DNA of 37,310 nt from G013214665 sp964649815. Its GTDB lineage: Bacteria > Pseudomonadota > Alphaproteobacteria > Rhodobacterales > Rhodobacteraceae. The notes under the pieces were generated by a model. It was not told where the DNA came from, did not search any database, and was given only the letters and a program-made list of their open reading frames with translations. Positions 8,492 through 16,726 of this stretch are shown one piece after another. The stretch's first letter is position 1, and every line of letters starts with the position of its first letter. The stretch is from NCBI GenBank assembly GCA_964649815.1, contig CAZYQC010000033.1, positions 1 through 37,310 on the forward strand, written 5' to 3'. The translations under genes were made by a program, and so were the position numbers.

Positions 8492-9362
8492 AGATCAGAC
8501 CCGCGTGGGCCATCGCCTCGTCCATCATCGCCTTGGTAGCGTCACTCAGCGTCGTCAGAGGCAGGCGCACTTCGTCACTGCACAGCCCCAACTTGGACAT
8601 GCCGTATTTTGCACCGACAAGGCCGGGCTCTGTAAAGACCGCCTTGTGAAGCGGCAACAGCTTGTCCTGGATTTCCAAGGCTTTGCCATATTCTCCGGCA
8701 AGACACGCATCCTGAAGCTGCGCACAAAGCGCAGGCGCCACATTTGCAGTCACCGAAATACAGCCGACACCGCCTTGGGCGTTAAAGCCAACCGCCGTCG
8801 CATCTTCGCCAGAGAGCTGAACAAAATCCGGGCCACAGGCCATGCGTGTCCAACTCACCCGCGCAAGGTCTGCGGTGGCATCTTTGACGCCGATGATCCG
8901 CGGCAGTTTGGCCAGTTCGGCCATTGTGTCGACGCTCATGTCGATCACCGACCGTGGAGGGATGTTGTAAATGATGATCGGGATGTCCGCGCATTCATGA
9001 AGCGCGGTAAAATGCGCAAGCAATCCGCGTTGCGTGGGCTTGTTGTAGTAAGGTGTGACAACCAAGGCCGCCGCAGCACCGGCTTCTTTGGCGAACTTAA
9101 CGAAACGGATGGCCTCTTCGGTATTGTTCGACCCGGCGCCAGCAATAACCGGAATGCGGCCTGCAGCGGCCTCGACAACCGTTTTGATAACCGTCTCGTG
9201 CTCGTCATGGGTCAAGGTCGGGCTTTCACCCGTCGTGCCAACAGGGACCAGTCCCTTACTGCCTTGGTCGACATGCCAGTCGACAAGTTTTTTGAGCGTT
9301 TCCAAATCCAAAGCGCCGTCGCGAAACGGGGTGACGAGGGCAGGTAAAGACCCTGTAAACAT
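8490..9362 (-). CDS. dapA: 4-hydroxy-tetrahydrodipicolinate synthase
   Basis: Condenses pyruvate with aspartate semialdehyde, the first committed step of lysine and diaminopimelate synthesis. The 290-residue TIM-barrel protein carries the expected residues: T43-T44 in GTTGESPT, Y106 in YYNKPTQ, Y132 and R137 in IYNIPPRS, and the Schiff-base lysine K160 in GVKDATAD. Numbering is one below the E. coli enzyme. The start at 9362 is chosen because AAGGAG (9370-9375) stands 7 bases upstream and the protein then begins MFTGSLPALVTPF as in the family; the open frame extends much further upstream but only as antisense to the transglycosylase gene. It heads a two-gene operon with the M20 amidohydrolase. 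Confidence 0.94.
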   Translation of the reverse strand: MFTGSLPALVTPFRDGALDLETLKKLVDWHVDQGSKGLVPVGTTGESPTLTHDEHETVIKTVVEAAAGRIPVIAGAGSNNTEEAIRFVKFAKEAGAAAALVVTPYYNKPTQRGLLAHFTALHECADIPIIIYNIPPRSVIDMSVDTMAELAKLPRIIGVKDATADLARVSWTRMACGPDFVQLSGEDATAVGFNAQGGVGCISVTANVAPALCAQLQDACLAGEYGKALEIQDKLLPLHKAVFTEPGLVGAKYGMSKLGLCSDEVRLPLTTLSDATKAMMDEAMAHAGLI

Positions 9363-9501
9363 AAGCACGCTCCTTCTTTGTTCATGCTCAACAATGAGCC
9401 AAAAGTTTCTCAGGCCGCCGCAGTGCTGTTTCAATGCATTGAAGCCAGCAGCGCAGAGCTTAGGTTGGGGCTTATCCTTCTCCTTGAGGAAATTGCAAGT
9501 C

Positions 9502-11472
9502 ATGACGCGGCTGGCTGTCTTTTTGGTTGCACTTTCAATGGCGTTGACACCTGCCTGGGCAGAGCGTCCTCGCCCCTTGGGTTGGGCAATGGACGCCGTG
9601 CGCGATGGCGACTGGGACGCTGCCAAAGTGATCGCGCAAAGGGACGGAGCGATTGCAGCCGATGTCATCGAATGGCAACGCCTGCGCCAAGGTTTAGGCA
9701 CTTGGTCCGAGGTTGACGCCTTTCTGAACCGTCGCCCCGACTGGCCCGGCGAGCGTTTGTTGCGCCGCCGATCCGAGGCAGTTGTGACCGGTCAACCCCG
9801 CCAAACGATCCTCGCCTTCTTTGCAGAAGAGCCTGCGCAAACACCGCAAGGCGTTTTGGCGCATGCCGCGGCCTTGCGGGCAAGCGGTGAGATCGGGCTA
9901 TCCGATGCGCTGATCGTCGAAGCGTGGCGCACGCTGGACATGAGCGCCGAAAACCACGCGCGTTTCCTAGAGGCGCATCGCACTCTTCTGGCGTCGCATC
10001 ACAATGCGCGGCTGGACGCGCTGTTATGGCAAAGCGCCTTTTCTGCAGCCGAACGGATGTATCCGCTTGTCTCAGAGGGGCACGTCGCTTTGGCCAAGGC
10101 GCGCATTGCTTTGCGCAAGCGCGCGGGCAACGTGGACGCATTGATTGCAGCGGTTCCTGCCGATCTGCGTTCTGCACCAGGTCTGGCGCATGATCGCTAT
10201 GAATGGCGCATTCGGAAAGGCCTGTGGGACAGCGCCAAGGCCTTGCTGCTCGAACGATCTACTTCTGTGACAAGCTTGGGCGACCCCCAAGCCTGGGCGA
10301 ACCGTCGGCGGGCTTTGGCACGTGACGAAATGCGCGATGGCAACGCGCGTCGCGCCTATCAAATGGCATCTCAACACTTTTTGACCGAGGGCTCCGCCTA
10401 CGCTGATCTAGAGTGGTTGTCTGGCTTTATTGCGCTGCGGTTGTTGAACGATCCGTCTTTGGCGGCTGGGCACTTTAACAATCACCGCCTTGCGACCAAG
10501 TCGCCGATTTCCCAAGGCCGCGCGGGCTATTGGTTAGGGCGCGCGTTTGAGGCCGCGGGCGATACCGACGCGGCCCAAACCGCATACGCTTTGGGCGCAA
10601 GGTTCCAGACCTCATTCTATGGGCTTTTGGCCGCTGAACGAGGCGGGTTTCCCTTTGATCAAAGCTTAGCTGGCGAAAAACCGAGTGCGGATTGGCGCCA
10701 GTCCGCTATGGCCAAAGACGATGTGTTTCAGGCAGGTCTATTGCTGCAAGCGTCGGGCGAGCGATCCTTGGCCGAGCGGTTCTGGACCCATTATGCCGAG
10801 CGCCTCATCCCCCAAGACGCGGCCCTTTTGGGGCAAGCCGCGATCGATACCGGTCAGCCGCATTTGGCTGTGATGATCGGCAAGCGCGTTGCGCGCAGCG
10901 GCGTGACCCTCGCCGCGCCATATTACGCGCTGCATCCACTCACCGAATTGAACCTGAACATGGCCCCCGAGATGGCCCTCGCCATCGCGCGACGAGAGAG
11001 CGAGTTTGACCCCAATGTTCAAAGCGGCGTCGGCGCCCGCGGTCTTATGCAAATCATGCCCGGGACAGGACAAGATGTCGCGCGCGATCTGGGACTGGCC
11101 AGCGGGCATTCGACCGCGCGTTTGATCTCGGACCCGACCTACAACGCGTTGCTTGGTGCTGAGTATCTGGCACAGCTGGCGGCGCGGTTTGACGGCAATG
11201 TCGTGATGATGTCCGCAGGATACAACGCCGGTCCGGCACGGCCGACGCGCTGGATGGAAACCTATGGAGATCCGCGCAGACGAAACTCGGAAAGCGACAT
11301 TGTCGATTGGATCGAGATGATCCCGTTCCGGGAAACGCGGAACTACGTCATGCGCGTGACAGAAAGCTTGCCGGTCTACCGTGCTCGGCTGGGCAAAGAG
11401 CCTTTGCCAATACCGTTCTCGCAAGAGCTGACAGGCTCAACCTTGAAGGCGTTCTCGCCAAAAGGTGAATAG
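9502..11472 (+). CDS. Soluble lytic murein transglycosylase
   Basis: Periplasmic enzyme that cleaves the glycan strand of peptidoglycan, leaving 1,6-anhydromuramoyl ends. The 656-residue protein begins with a signal peptide (MTRLAVFLVALSMALTPAWA), continues with a long helical solenoid region, and ends in an SLT domain. The catalytic glutamate is E499 in ARRESEF, followed by GLMQIMPGTG and the SAGYNAGPAR motif. The start at 9502 is supported by GAGGA 11 bases upstream and by the signal peptide. It is divergent from dapA across 139 bp. Its last 36 bases overlap the convergent EamA transporter gene. Confidence 0.93.
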   Translation: MTRLAVFLVALSMALTPAWAERPRPLGWAMDAVRDGDWDAAKVIAQRDGAIAADVIEWQRLRQGLGTWSEVDAFLNRRPDWPGERLLRRRSEAVVTGQPRQTILAFFAEEPAQTPQGVLAHAAALRASGEIGLSDALIVEAWRTLDMSAENHARFLEAHRTLLASHHNARLDALLWQSAFSAAERMYPLVSEGHVALAKARIALRKRAGNVDALIAAVPADLRSAPGLAHDRYEWRIRKGLWDSAKALLLERSTSVTSLGDPQAWANRRRALARDEMRDGNARRAYQMASQHFLTEGSAYADLEWLSGFIALRLLNDPSLAAGHFNNHRLATKSPISQGRAGYWLGRAFEAAGDTDAAQTAYALGARFQTSFYGLLAAERGGFPFDQSLAGEKPSADWRQSAMAKDDVFQAGLLLQASGERSLAERFWTHYAERLIPQDAALLGQAAIDTGQPHLAVMIGKRVARSGVTLAAPYYALHPLTELNLNMAPEMALAIARRESEFDPNVQSGVGARGLMQIMPGTGQDVARDLGLASGHSTARLISDPTYNALLGAEYLAQLAARFDGNVVMMSAGYNAGPARPTRWMETYGDPRRRNSESDIVDWIEMIPFRETRNYVMRVTESLPVYRARLGKEPLPIPFSQELTGSTLKAFSPKGE

Positions 11473-12306
11473 ACCTGCTGCGACGATGATAGCTGCGCCG
11501 ATGACGATGTTTGTCTCCAGGACTTCGCCGAACAAGGTCAGGCCAATCATCGCTGCAAAAACAAGCTGAAAATACGCAAAGGGTTGAACCGCGCTCGCCT
11601 CGGCAACTTCGTAGCACTTGATAAGAAGCCAATGGCCCGCCGCACCGGTCAGGCACAAAAGCCCCATCCAGCGCCAATCCTCCAGCGCCATCGGCTCCCA
11701 CGACCAAATCCCGACAAGCGTGATCGCCAAGGCGCCCATTGTGCCCGTCCAAAAGAACGAGGTCGCGGTTGAATCCTGCCGCGCCGCGTACCGGGTCAAA
11801 AGACCGTAAACCGCGAACATAACCGCAGAGGTCAACGGGATAAGCGCAGCGGGATCAAATACCCCCATGCCGGGGCGCAAAATGATCAAAACCCCCAGAA
11901 ACCCGACCGAAATCGCGGCCCACCGACGCCAGCCAACACGCTCACCCAATATCGGCCCACTCAATGCCGCAACAAGCAAAGGGTAACAGGTAAAGACAGC
12001 ATGGCTTTCAACGAGGCCAAGCAGCGTGAAAGCCGTCACCATCACGCAAATCTCTGCGACCAGCAACACGCCACGAAACGCTTGCAAAAGGGGTTGCTTT
12101 GTTTGTGCTGCGGCCTTCAGCCCACCATCGGCGCGCGCGGCCAAGGCCACAACAAAAGCAGCGAAAAACCAATAGCGGATCATCACCACCATCAGGACGT
12201 TGTATTCGCCCGCCAAATGCCGTGAGAGCCCATCTTGCGCGGCAAAAATCAACGACGTCGCAACCATGAGCAGGATGCCCAAACGAGTGTTGTTGCCTTG
12301 GCTCAT
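11437..12306 (-). CDS. DMT superfamily (EamA) transporter
   Basis: Inner-membrane protein of 289 residues with about ten hydrophobic segments arranged as two EamA repeats, the pattern of drug/metabolite exporters. The substrate is unknown; members export amino acids, nucleosides or other metabolites. Its ATG overlaps the mnmD stop (ATGA at 12303-12306), so it is probably expressed with mnmD. The C-terminus FTFWRERLQG lies in the 36-bp overlap with the transglycosylase gene on the other strand. Both frames look genuine there, since the C-terminal WRER-type ending is common in this family. Confidence 0.88.
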   Translation of the reverse strand: MSQGNNTRLGILLMVATSLIFAAQDGLSRHLAGEYNVLMVVMIRYWFFAAFVVALAARADGGLKAAAQTKQPLLQAFRGVLLVAEICVMVTAFTLLGLVESHAVFTCYPLLVAALSGPILGERVGWRRWAAISVGFLGVLIILRPGMGVFDPAALIPLTSAVMFAVYGLLTRYAARQDSTATSFFWTGTMGALAITLVGIWSWEPMALEDWRWMGLLCLTGAAGHWLLIKCYEVAEASAVQPFAYFQLVFAAMIGLTLFGEVLETNIVIGAAIIVAAGLFTFWRERLQG

Positions 12307-12977
12307 GTTGGTTTGATCGCCCGGGTCATATGCCGCTTGCGCCCAAACCCGTCCGTGCGCTCGACCGAAAAACCTGCGTCACTGAGGTTGCGACGCACGA
12401 AACCCGCGGCTGCGTAGGTTGCGGCCGTCCCTCCGGGCGCTGTGTGCTCAAAAACGGCGCGCATCAAGGCCTCGGACCAAAGCTCGGGGTTTTTGGCTGG
12501 CGAAAAACCGTCGAGATACCACGCATCTGCTTGATCGTTCCAGGCAGGCACCGTCTCGCGCGCATCACCGAAAATCAGCGTAACGTCGATCGATCCAAAC
12601 AGCGCGAACTGCTCTGCGCCTGTCGCGAGTGCCTCGACCAGAGGAGCACGAACCCCCGCAACCTCAGGAAAGAACGAAAGCGCCTGCGCGCATTCGTCTG
12701 CCGCCATTGGAAATTGCTCAAAGCTCGTGAACTGCAACCGCCCGCCAAGATCAGCCTCTTGCCAAGCCACAGCGGTCACCGCCAGGTTCAGACCTGTCCC
12801 GAACCCCAATTCGGCTATGCGAAAACCCGATCCCCAGCGCGCCTGCAGGTCATTGCCGTTCAGAAATACGTGCCGGGTCTCGGCCACGCCGTTTTCCAGG
12901 CTGAAATACGGGTCGTCAAAGGCCGTCGAAACAGGCACCCCGTCTTTCCAAGTTACGCGTGCCTGCTGGCTTTGCAT
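12303..12977 (-). CDS. mnmD: tRNA (5-methylaminomethyl-2-thiouridine)(34)-methyltransferase, stand-alone MnmD
   Basis: SAM-dependent methyltransferase of the DUF752 family that performs the last step of mnm5s2U34 formation in tRNA. The 224-residue protein has the SAM loop ELGFGTG (56-62) and the family motif YLDGFSPAKNPELW. It corresponds to the N-terminal half of bifunctional MnmC of enterics. The FAD oxidase half is a separate gene transcribed divergently from 13038. ATG 12977 is preferred to the adjacent GTG 12980, with AAGGG about 9 bases upstream. The stop overlaps the start of the EamA transporter. Confidence 0.9.
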   Translation of the reverse strand: MQSQQARVTWKDGVPVSTAFDDPYFSLENGVAETRHVFLNGNDLQARWGSGFRIAELGFGTGLNLAVTAVAWQEADLGGRLQFTSFEQFPMAADECAQALSFFPEVAGVRAPLVEALATGAEQFALFGSIDVTLIFGDARETVPAWNDQADAWYLDGFSPAKNPELWSEALMRAVFEHTAPGGTAATYAAAGFVRRNLSDAGFSVERTDGFGRKRHMTRAIKPT

Positions 12978-13037
12978 CACACTTGCCCTTAAGTGCTACC
13001 CACGGCGCGACACTGGCGAAACGATAGAGGCTTGGCA

Positions 13038-14069
13038 ATGACCGATGTGACCATCCGGGGCGCCGGTATTTTCGGCCTTTCGATTGCGTGGGCCTGCCAG
13101 AAACGTGGCGCGCGGGTGCGTGTGATCGACCCCAACGGCATCGCCGCCGGCAGCAGCGGCGGTATCGTCGGTGCGCTGGCGCCGCATGTTCCAGAAAACT
13201 GGAATAGCAAAAAGGCCTTTCAATTCGAAAGCCTGCTTATGGCCGAAGCATTTTGGGCCGAAATTTCTGCGCATACTGAATTGCCGACCGGTTACACCCG
13301 CGCAGGCCGCCTTCAACCCATAGCCGATGCACATACGCTGGACTTGGCAGTCCAAAGGTCAGAAAACGCGAAATCGCTGTGGCAGGGCCAAGCGGAATGG
13401 TCCGTCATAACATCCCCGCCCGACGCGTGGCATCCGCTTAGTCCAACAGGCGCTTGGATCTCTGACACATTGTCTGCACATATTCACCCTCGCCGCGCAT
13501 GTATGGCCCTTGCCGATGCGCTGACCACCTGCGGGGTCACGATTGCGTCTGAAGGCGACGCCAAAGGACCAACCGTTTGGGCGACCGGATGGGACGGTCT
13601 GATCGCCCTTGGCCAAGGATATCCCCGGCCATTGGGCAACGGCGTAAAGGGCCAGGCCGCGCTGCTGGACATAGATATGTCAGGATGCCCGCAGCTTTTT
13701 GCAGACGGCGTGCATATTGTGCCGCACCTGGATGGAACGGTCGCCATAGGGTCGACTTCAGAAAACCAGTTCACCTCGCCGCACGAAACCGACGATCTTT
13801 TGGACGCGGTGCTTGAAAAAGCACGCAGGCATGTGCCGCGTCTCGCAACGGCTCAGGTTATCAAAACCTGGGCTGGCGTGCGTCCACGTGCACGATCACG
13901 CGCCCCGATGCTAGGGCCTTGGCCCGATCGGCCTGGTCATTTCATCGCGAACGGCGGCTTCAAGATCGGCTTTGGAATGGCCCCCAAAATCGCCGAGGTC
14001 ATGGCAGACCTCATCCTGGAAAACCGCGACGAAATTCCGAACGATTTCAGAGTGTCCGCATCGCTATAG
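13038..14069 (+). CDS. FAD-dependent oxidoreductase, MnmC C-terminal-domain-like (DAO family)
   Basis: The 343-residue flavoprotein starts with a dinucleotide-binding fold GAGIFG (8-13) and has the DAO-family ending GVRPRARSRAPMLGPW followed by GGFKIGFGMAP. It matches the FAD half of MnmC, which oxidatively removes the carboxymethyl group of cmnm5U34 in tRNA; its position beside mnmD supports this. A generic glycine or D-amino-acid oxidase is the alternative. The start at ATG 13038 follows GAGG at about 8 bases. The promoter must lie in the 60-bp divergent gap, which contains a small CACTT/AAGTG dyad. Its TAG overlaps the end of the convergent dehydratase gene by 6 bp. Confidence 0.82.
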   Translation: MTDVTIRGAGIFGLSIAWACQKRGARVRVIDPNGIAAGSSGGIVGALAPHVPENWNSKKAFQFESLLMAEAFWAEISAHTELPTGYTRAGRLQPIADAHTLDLAVQRSENAKSLWQGQAEWSVITSPPDAWHPLSPTGAWISDTLSAHIHPRRACMALADALTTCGVTIASEGDAKGPTVWATGWDGLIALGQGYPRPLGNGVKGQAALLDIDMSGCPQLFADGVHIVPHLDGTVAIGSTSENQFTSPHETDDLLDAVLEKARRHVPRLATAQVIKTWAGVRPRARSRAPMLGPWPDRPGHFIANGGFKIGFGMAPKIAEVMADLILENRDEIPNDFRVSASL

Positions 14070-14897
14070 CGGCGTCGCTTCTGCGGTCATGTGCAATGTG
14101 CGGCCTTCGCTTTCCACCCACAGTGATGTCCCAGATCGGCAAAGCCAGGCCGAACGCCCCAACGTCAGCGCCGCTGTGCCGCGAAAGGAAAAGCGGGCAA
14201 GCGCGCCCAGGTCGCTCTCTGCTTTCAACATCAAAAGTTGCGCCAGCAGTGGGCCGTGCACAACCAAATGCGCATAGCCTTCGACGTCGCGGGCATAATC
14301 CATGTCATAGTGAATACGGTGGCCGTTGAACGTTAGCGCCGAATACCGAAACAGATCTGTTGAGCTAAATTCGACACGCTCGCTGTTTTCTGCCGCGCGG
14401 TCCTGTGTCGGCGCCGCGGGTTGTGGTGCGCCGGGCTGCGGATCTTCTCGATAAACAAGGTTCTGCAATTCGGTCACGCACAATGTGCCGGCTTGCCAAA
14501 CCTCGTGTTGCAGCGTCACGAATGCCAAAGGCCCAGAGCGGCCCTCTTTCCGCGCGACCGACGCCACAGAGGTGCGCTTGTCCGCCTCTCGACCAACTTT
14601 CAATGGCGTATGAAAAGTCAGATCACCGCCCGCCCACATCCTTCGGGGCAATCCCATATCGGGTATTAGGCCACCGACCCTTGGATGCCCGTCTCGGCCC
14701 AAGTGCGGCGGCGCCTTTGGGTCCCAAAAGTAAATCTGGTGGAAAAAAGGCGGCAGCGGATCGCCCGCCTCCACCAAGTGCGGCCTGTCCAAAGTCGCCC
14801 ACAATGCGTTCGCACGCGCGGGGTCCAAAACATCCACTTGACGTTTCGCCCCCGGTGCGGCGTTCTGAGGCGCATCATTTCCCTCTTGCGGTATCAT
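14064..14897 (-). CDS. MaoC/HTD2-type hotdog dehydratase
   Basis: Protein of 277 residues from ATG 14897, resembling FAS1-like dehydratases, HTD2-type 3-hydroxyacyl dehydratases and mesaconyl-C4-CoA hydratase. The second hotdog domain carries the typical stretch IHYDMDYARDVEGYAHLVVHGPLLAQ-like sequence, here with HYDMDYA and VVHGPL as the recognisable core. The expected reaction is reversible hydration of an enoyl-thioester; the acyl substrate cannot be told. A TTG at 14909 is an alternative start 12 bases upstream, with GAGG placed too close to it. The ATG at 14897 shares the palindrome CATG with the ATG of the divergent VOC gene. No acyl-CoA partner genes are adjacent. Confidence 0.78.
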   Translation of the reverse strand: MIPQEGNDAPQNAAPGAKRQVDVLDPARANALWATLDRPHLVEAGDPLPPFFHQIYFWDPKAPPHLGRDGHPRVGGLIPDMGLPRRMWAGGDLTFHTPLKVGREADKRTSVASVARKEGRSGPLAFVTLQHEVWQAGTLCVTELQNLVYREDPQPGAPQPAAPTQDRAAENSERVEFSSTDLFRYSALTFNGHRIHYDMDYARDVEGYAHLVVHGPLLAQLLMLKAESDLGALARFSFRGTAALTLGRSAWLCRSGTSLWVESEGRTLHMTAEATPL

Positions 14898-15309
14898 GCC
14901 GATGGCCAAACCTCACATATCTGCGCTGGATCACTTGGTTCTCACTGTTGCGGATATCGACAGGACTTGCGCCTTTTATCAAGACATTCTCGGGATGACG
15001 GTCACTGTCTTTCGACCAGCCGATGGGTCCCGCCGTTTTGCCCTTTCTTTCGGCGCGCAAAAAATCAACCTGCACCAAGCGGGGGCGGAGTTTGATCCGA
15101 AATCACACCACCCCACCCCCGGCAGCGCAGATTTGTGCTTTCTCACGCCCACGCCACTTGGCGATTGGATCACGCATCTGAACAACAATGATGTCCCCAT
15201 AGAAGACGGCCCCGTCGCACGCAGCGGCGCAACGGGGCCGATCACTTCGATCTATATCCGGGACCCTGATCGGAACCTGATCGAGATCAGCGCGCCATCT
15301 CAGCCTTAA
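14896..15309 (+). CDS. VOC (glyoxalase/bleomycin resistance) family protein
   Basis: Single VOC domain of about 137 residues, a fold used for metal-dependent lyases, dioxygenases and sequestering proteins. The start HLVLTVADIDRTCAFYQDIL and the ending SIYIRDPDRNLIEIS are classic for the family; the metal-ligand candidates are the early His and the late Glu. The substrate is unknown. The start could be ATG 14896 or ATG 14902 (MAKPH); neither has a convincing ribosome site. Its 3' end overlaps the convergent FMN reductase gene by 23 bp. Confidence 0.85.
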   Translation: MPMAKPHISALDHLVLTVADIDRTCAFYQDILGMTVTVFRPADGSRRFALSFGAQKINLHQAGAEFDPKSHHPTPGSADLCFLTPTPLGDWITHLNNNDVPIEDGPVARSGATGPITSIYIRDPDRNLIEISAPSQP

Positions 15310-15829
15310 GCGCTTCCATCAATGCAGTGAGATCCTTGACGGTCCACTCATTTGTCAGATGGCCCGCTTCATCAAATTGTTCACCGCTGTTGGCCAAATG
15401 AATCTCTGGGCCTGCCAAGACCGTTGGCCGGAAAGGCAGCAAAAACGATCTGAGGATCATCTGCGCCCGTTCACCGCCTGCGCGCCCTGCTGCGGCCGAC
15501 ATCACTGCAACGGGTTTACCAGACCAATGGTTGCCCGGCACGCGGCTGACCCAATCAAGGGCGTTTTTCAAAACGCCCGACGGGCCTTTGTTGTATTCGG
15601 GCGTCGACACCAGAATGCCGTCTGCTGCGGCGATTTGATCTGCCAGGGCGGCAACCTCAGGCGGGATGCCATCTGCGGCTTCGGCGTCCCCATCATAAAG
15701 CGGCAGAGCCAGATCAGCCTCAGTGTAGTCACAGGGGCCAAACAAGCGCGCGGCCTCTCGAAGCAACTTGCGATTTGTGGCTTCCGCGCGAAGCGATCCG
15801 CTTATTCCAAGCAGTTTTGGCGATGTCAT
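15287..15829 (-). CDS. NADPH-dependent FMN reductase (flavodoxin-like fold)
   Basis: Protein of 180 residues with the FMN phosphate loop GISGSLRAEATNRK at the start and the motif STPEYNKGPSGVLKNALDW, both typical of NAD(P)H-dependent FMN or azo/chromate reductases. It probably reduces flavins or quinones in the cytoplasm. ATG 15829 is chosen because AAGGA lies 6 bases upstream and the flavin motif then falls within the first ten residues. The OmpA-like lipoprotein gene upstream is separated by 80 bp that includes an imperfect dyad. Confidence 0.87.
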   Translation of the reverse strand: MTSPKLLGISGSLRAEATNRKLLREAARLFGPCDYTEADLALPLYDGDAEAADGIPPEVAALADQIAAADGILVSTPEYNKGPSGVLKNALDWVSRVPGNHWSGKPVAVMSAAAGRAGGERAQMILRSFLLPFRPTVLAGPEIHLANSGEQFDEAGHLTNEWTVKDLTALMEALKAEMAR

Positions 15830-15855
15830 TCGATGTCCTTTTCCGTCGCAAACTT

Positions 15856-15889
15856 GGTAGCCGAGTGCCAAACACTGCGCTCGGCCACC
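15856..15889. other. Imperfect inverted repeat downstream of the lipoprotein gene
   Basis: GGT-A-GCCGAG (15856-15865) faces CTCGGC-C-ACC (15880-15889) with one mismatch and a 14-nt loop. On the minus strand it follows the OmpA lipoprotein stop by about 20 bases, but no T-run follows it, so it may only be a weak terminator or an mRNA 3' structure. Confidence 0.35.
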
Positions 15890-15909
15890 GTCAGGTCAGA
15901 GTTTGTACA

Positions 15910-16584
15910 TCAAGACGCGTTAGGTAAAATCACAATATCGACCCGCCGGTTTTGCGCTTTTCCCGCTTCGGTCAAATTGGATGCAACTGGTTGGCTCTCT
16001 CCGCGGCCGATGGATTGCAAACGACCGGCAGGCACACCCGCACCGATCAAGATGTCCGTGACGGCGTCCGCGCGACGTTCGCTCAGTGTCTGGTTATAGG
16101 CCGCGTCCCCATCGCTGTCGGTGTGCCCAAGGATTTGCACGGTAGAGGCGGGATAGGCCCGCAAGTTGTCCGCAAGGGCGACGATGTCGGCGCGCAAGGC
16201 TGGTGCGACCTGGAAACTATCCGTGGCAAACAGGATGTCTTCGGGCAGCGTTACAATCAGGCGGTCCCCTGTGTTGGTGATGACAACACGGTCATTGCCG
16301 ATTTGGTTGCGCAAATCCGCTTCCTGTTGATCAAGACTGTATCCGACACCCGCGCCAACCGCGCCGCCGACAACGGCTCCGATCAACGCGCCGTCGCCTC
16401 GGTCGCCATCGCCGCTGACGAGTGCACCCAAAAGCGCGCCCGCACCGGCGCCAATCAGCGCCCCTTGGTTGCGTTTCTGATTGGGGTTGTTTGGATCGCC
16501 ACCCAATGTGCTTGGATCCGTGCACCCAGCCACTGCGACCACTGCACACAGCCCGATCACGGATCCGAATTTCGATTTAAACAT
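15910..16584 (-). CDS. OmpA-family lipoprotein with glycine-zipper segment
   Basis: Predicted outer-membrane lipoprotein of 224 residues. The signal peptide ends in the lipobox VAGC with Cys21 as the lipidated residue. Residues about 40-85 form a glycine-zipper-like segment (GALIGAGAGALLGALVSG and GALIGAVVGGAVGAGVGY). The C-terminal half is an OmpA peptidoglycan-binding domain with HTDSDGDAAYNQTLSERRA. The role would be to tie the outer membrane to the cell wall. Start 16584 is preferred over the ATG six bases upstream because AAGG is then 9 bases away and the lipoprotein signal is of normal length. The gene stands alone with a 142-bp upstream gap. Confidence 0.9.
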   Translation of the reverse strand: MFKSKFGSVIGLCAVVAVAGCTDPSTLGGDPNNPNQKRNQGALIGAGAGALLGALVSGDGDRGDGALIGAVVGGAVGAGVGYSLDQQEADLRNQIGNDRVVITNTGDRLIVTLPEDILFATDSFQVAPALRADIVALADNLRAYPASTVQILGHTDSDGDAAYNQTLSERRADAVTDILIGAGVPAGRLQSIGRGESQPVASNLTEAGKAQNRRVDIVILPNAS

Positions 16585-16726
16585 TTGCATCTGCCTTTTT
16601 TGCTCGATCGCTCTGTTCATCAGAGCCTGTTGAGGATGCATGTAATATGGGGATCGAACCTGTGCAAAGCACGATCTGGCCAACAGAACGGCCGTGTTGG
16701 GCGGGTATTCGCCGAACTTTGCGGTG

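Noticed and set aside
15287..15309. 23-bp convergent overlap of the VOC and FMN reductase genes as a regulatory device.
   Set aside because: Such short end overlaps are common in compact genomes, and nothing else in the sequence suggests regulation.
16640..16665. Minus-strand GGTTCGATCCCC resembling a tRNA T-arm, which might mark a tRNA end or attachment site.
   Set aside because: The stem does not pair, there is no anticodon or D-arm upstream, and no integrase or mobile gene is nearby.
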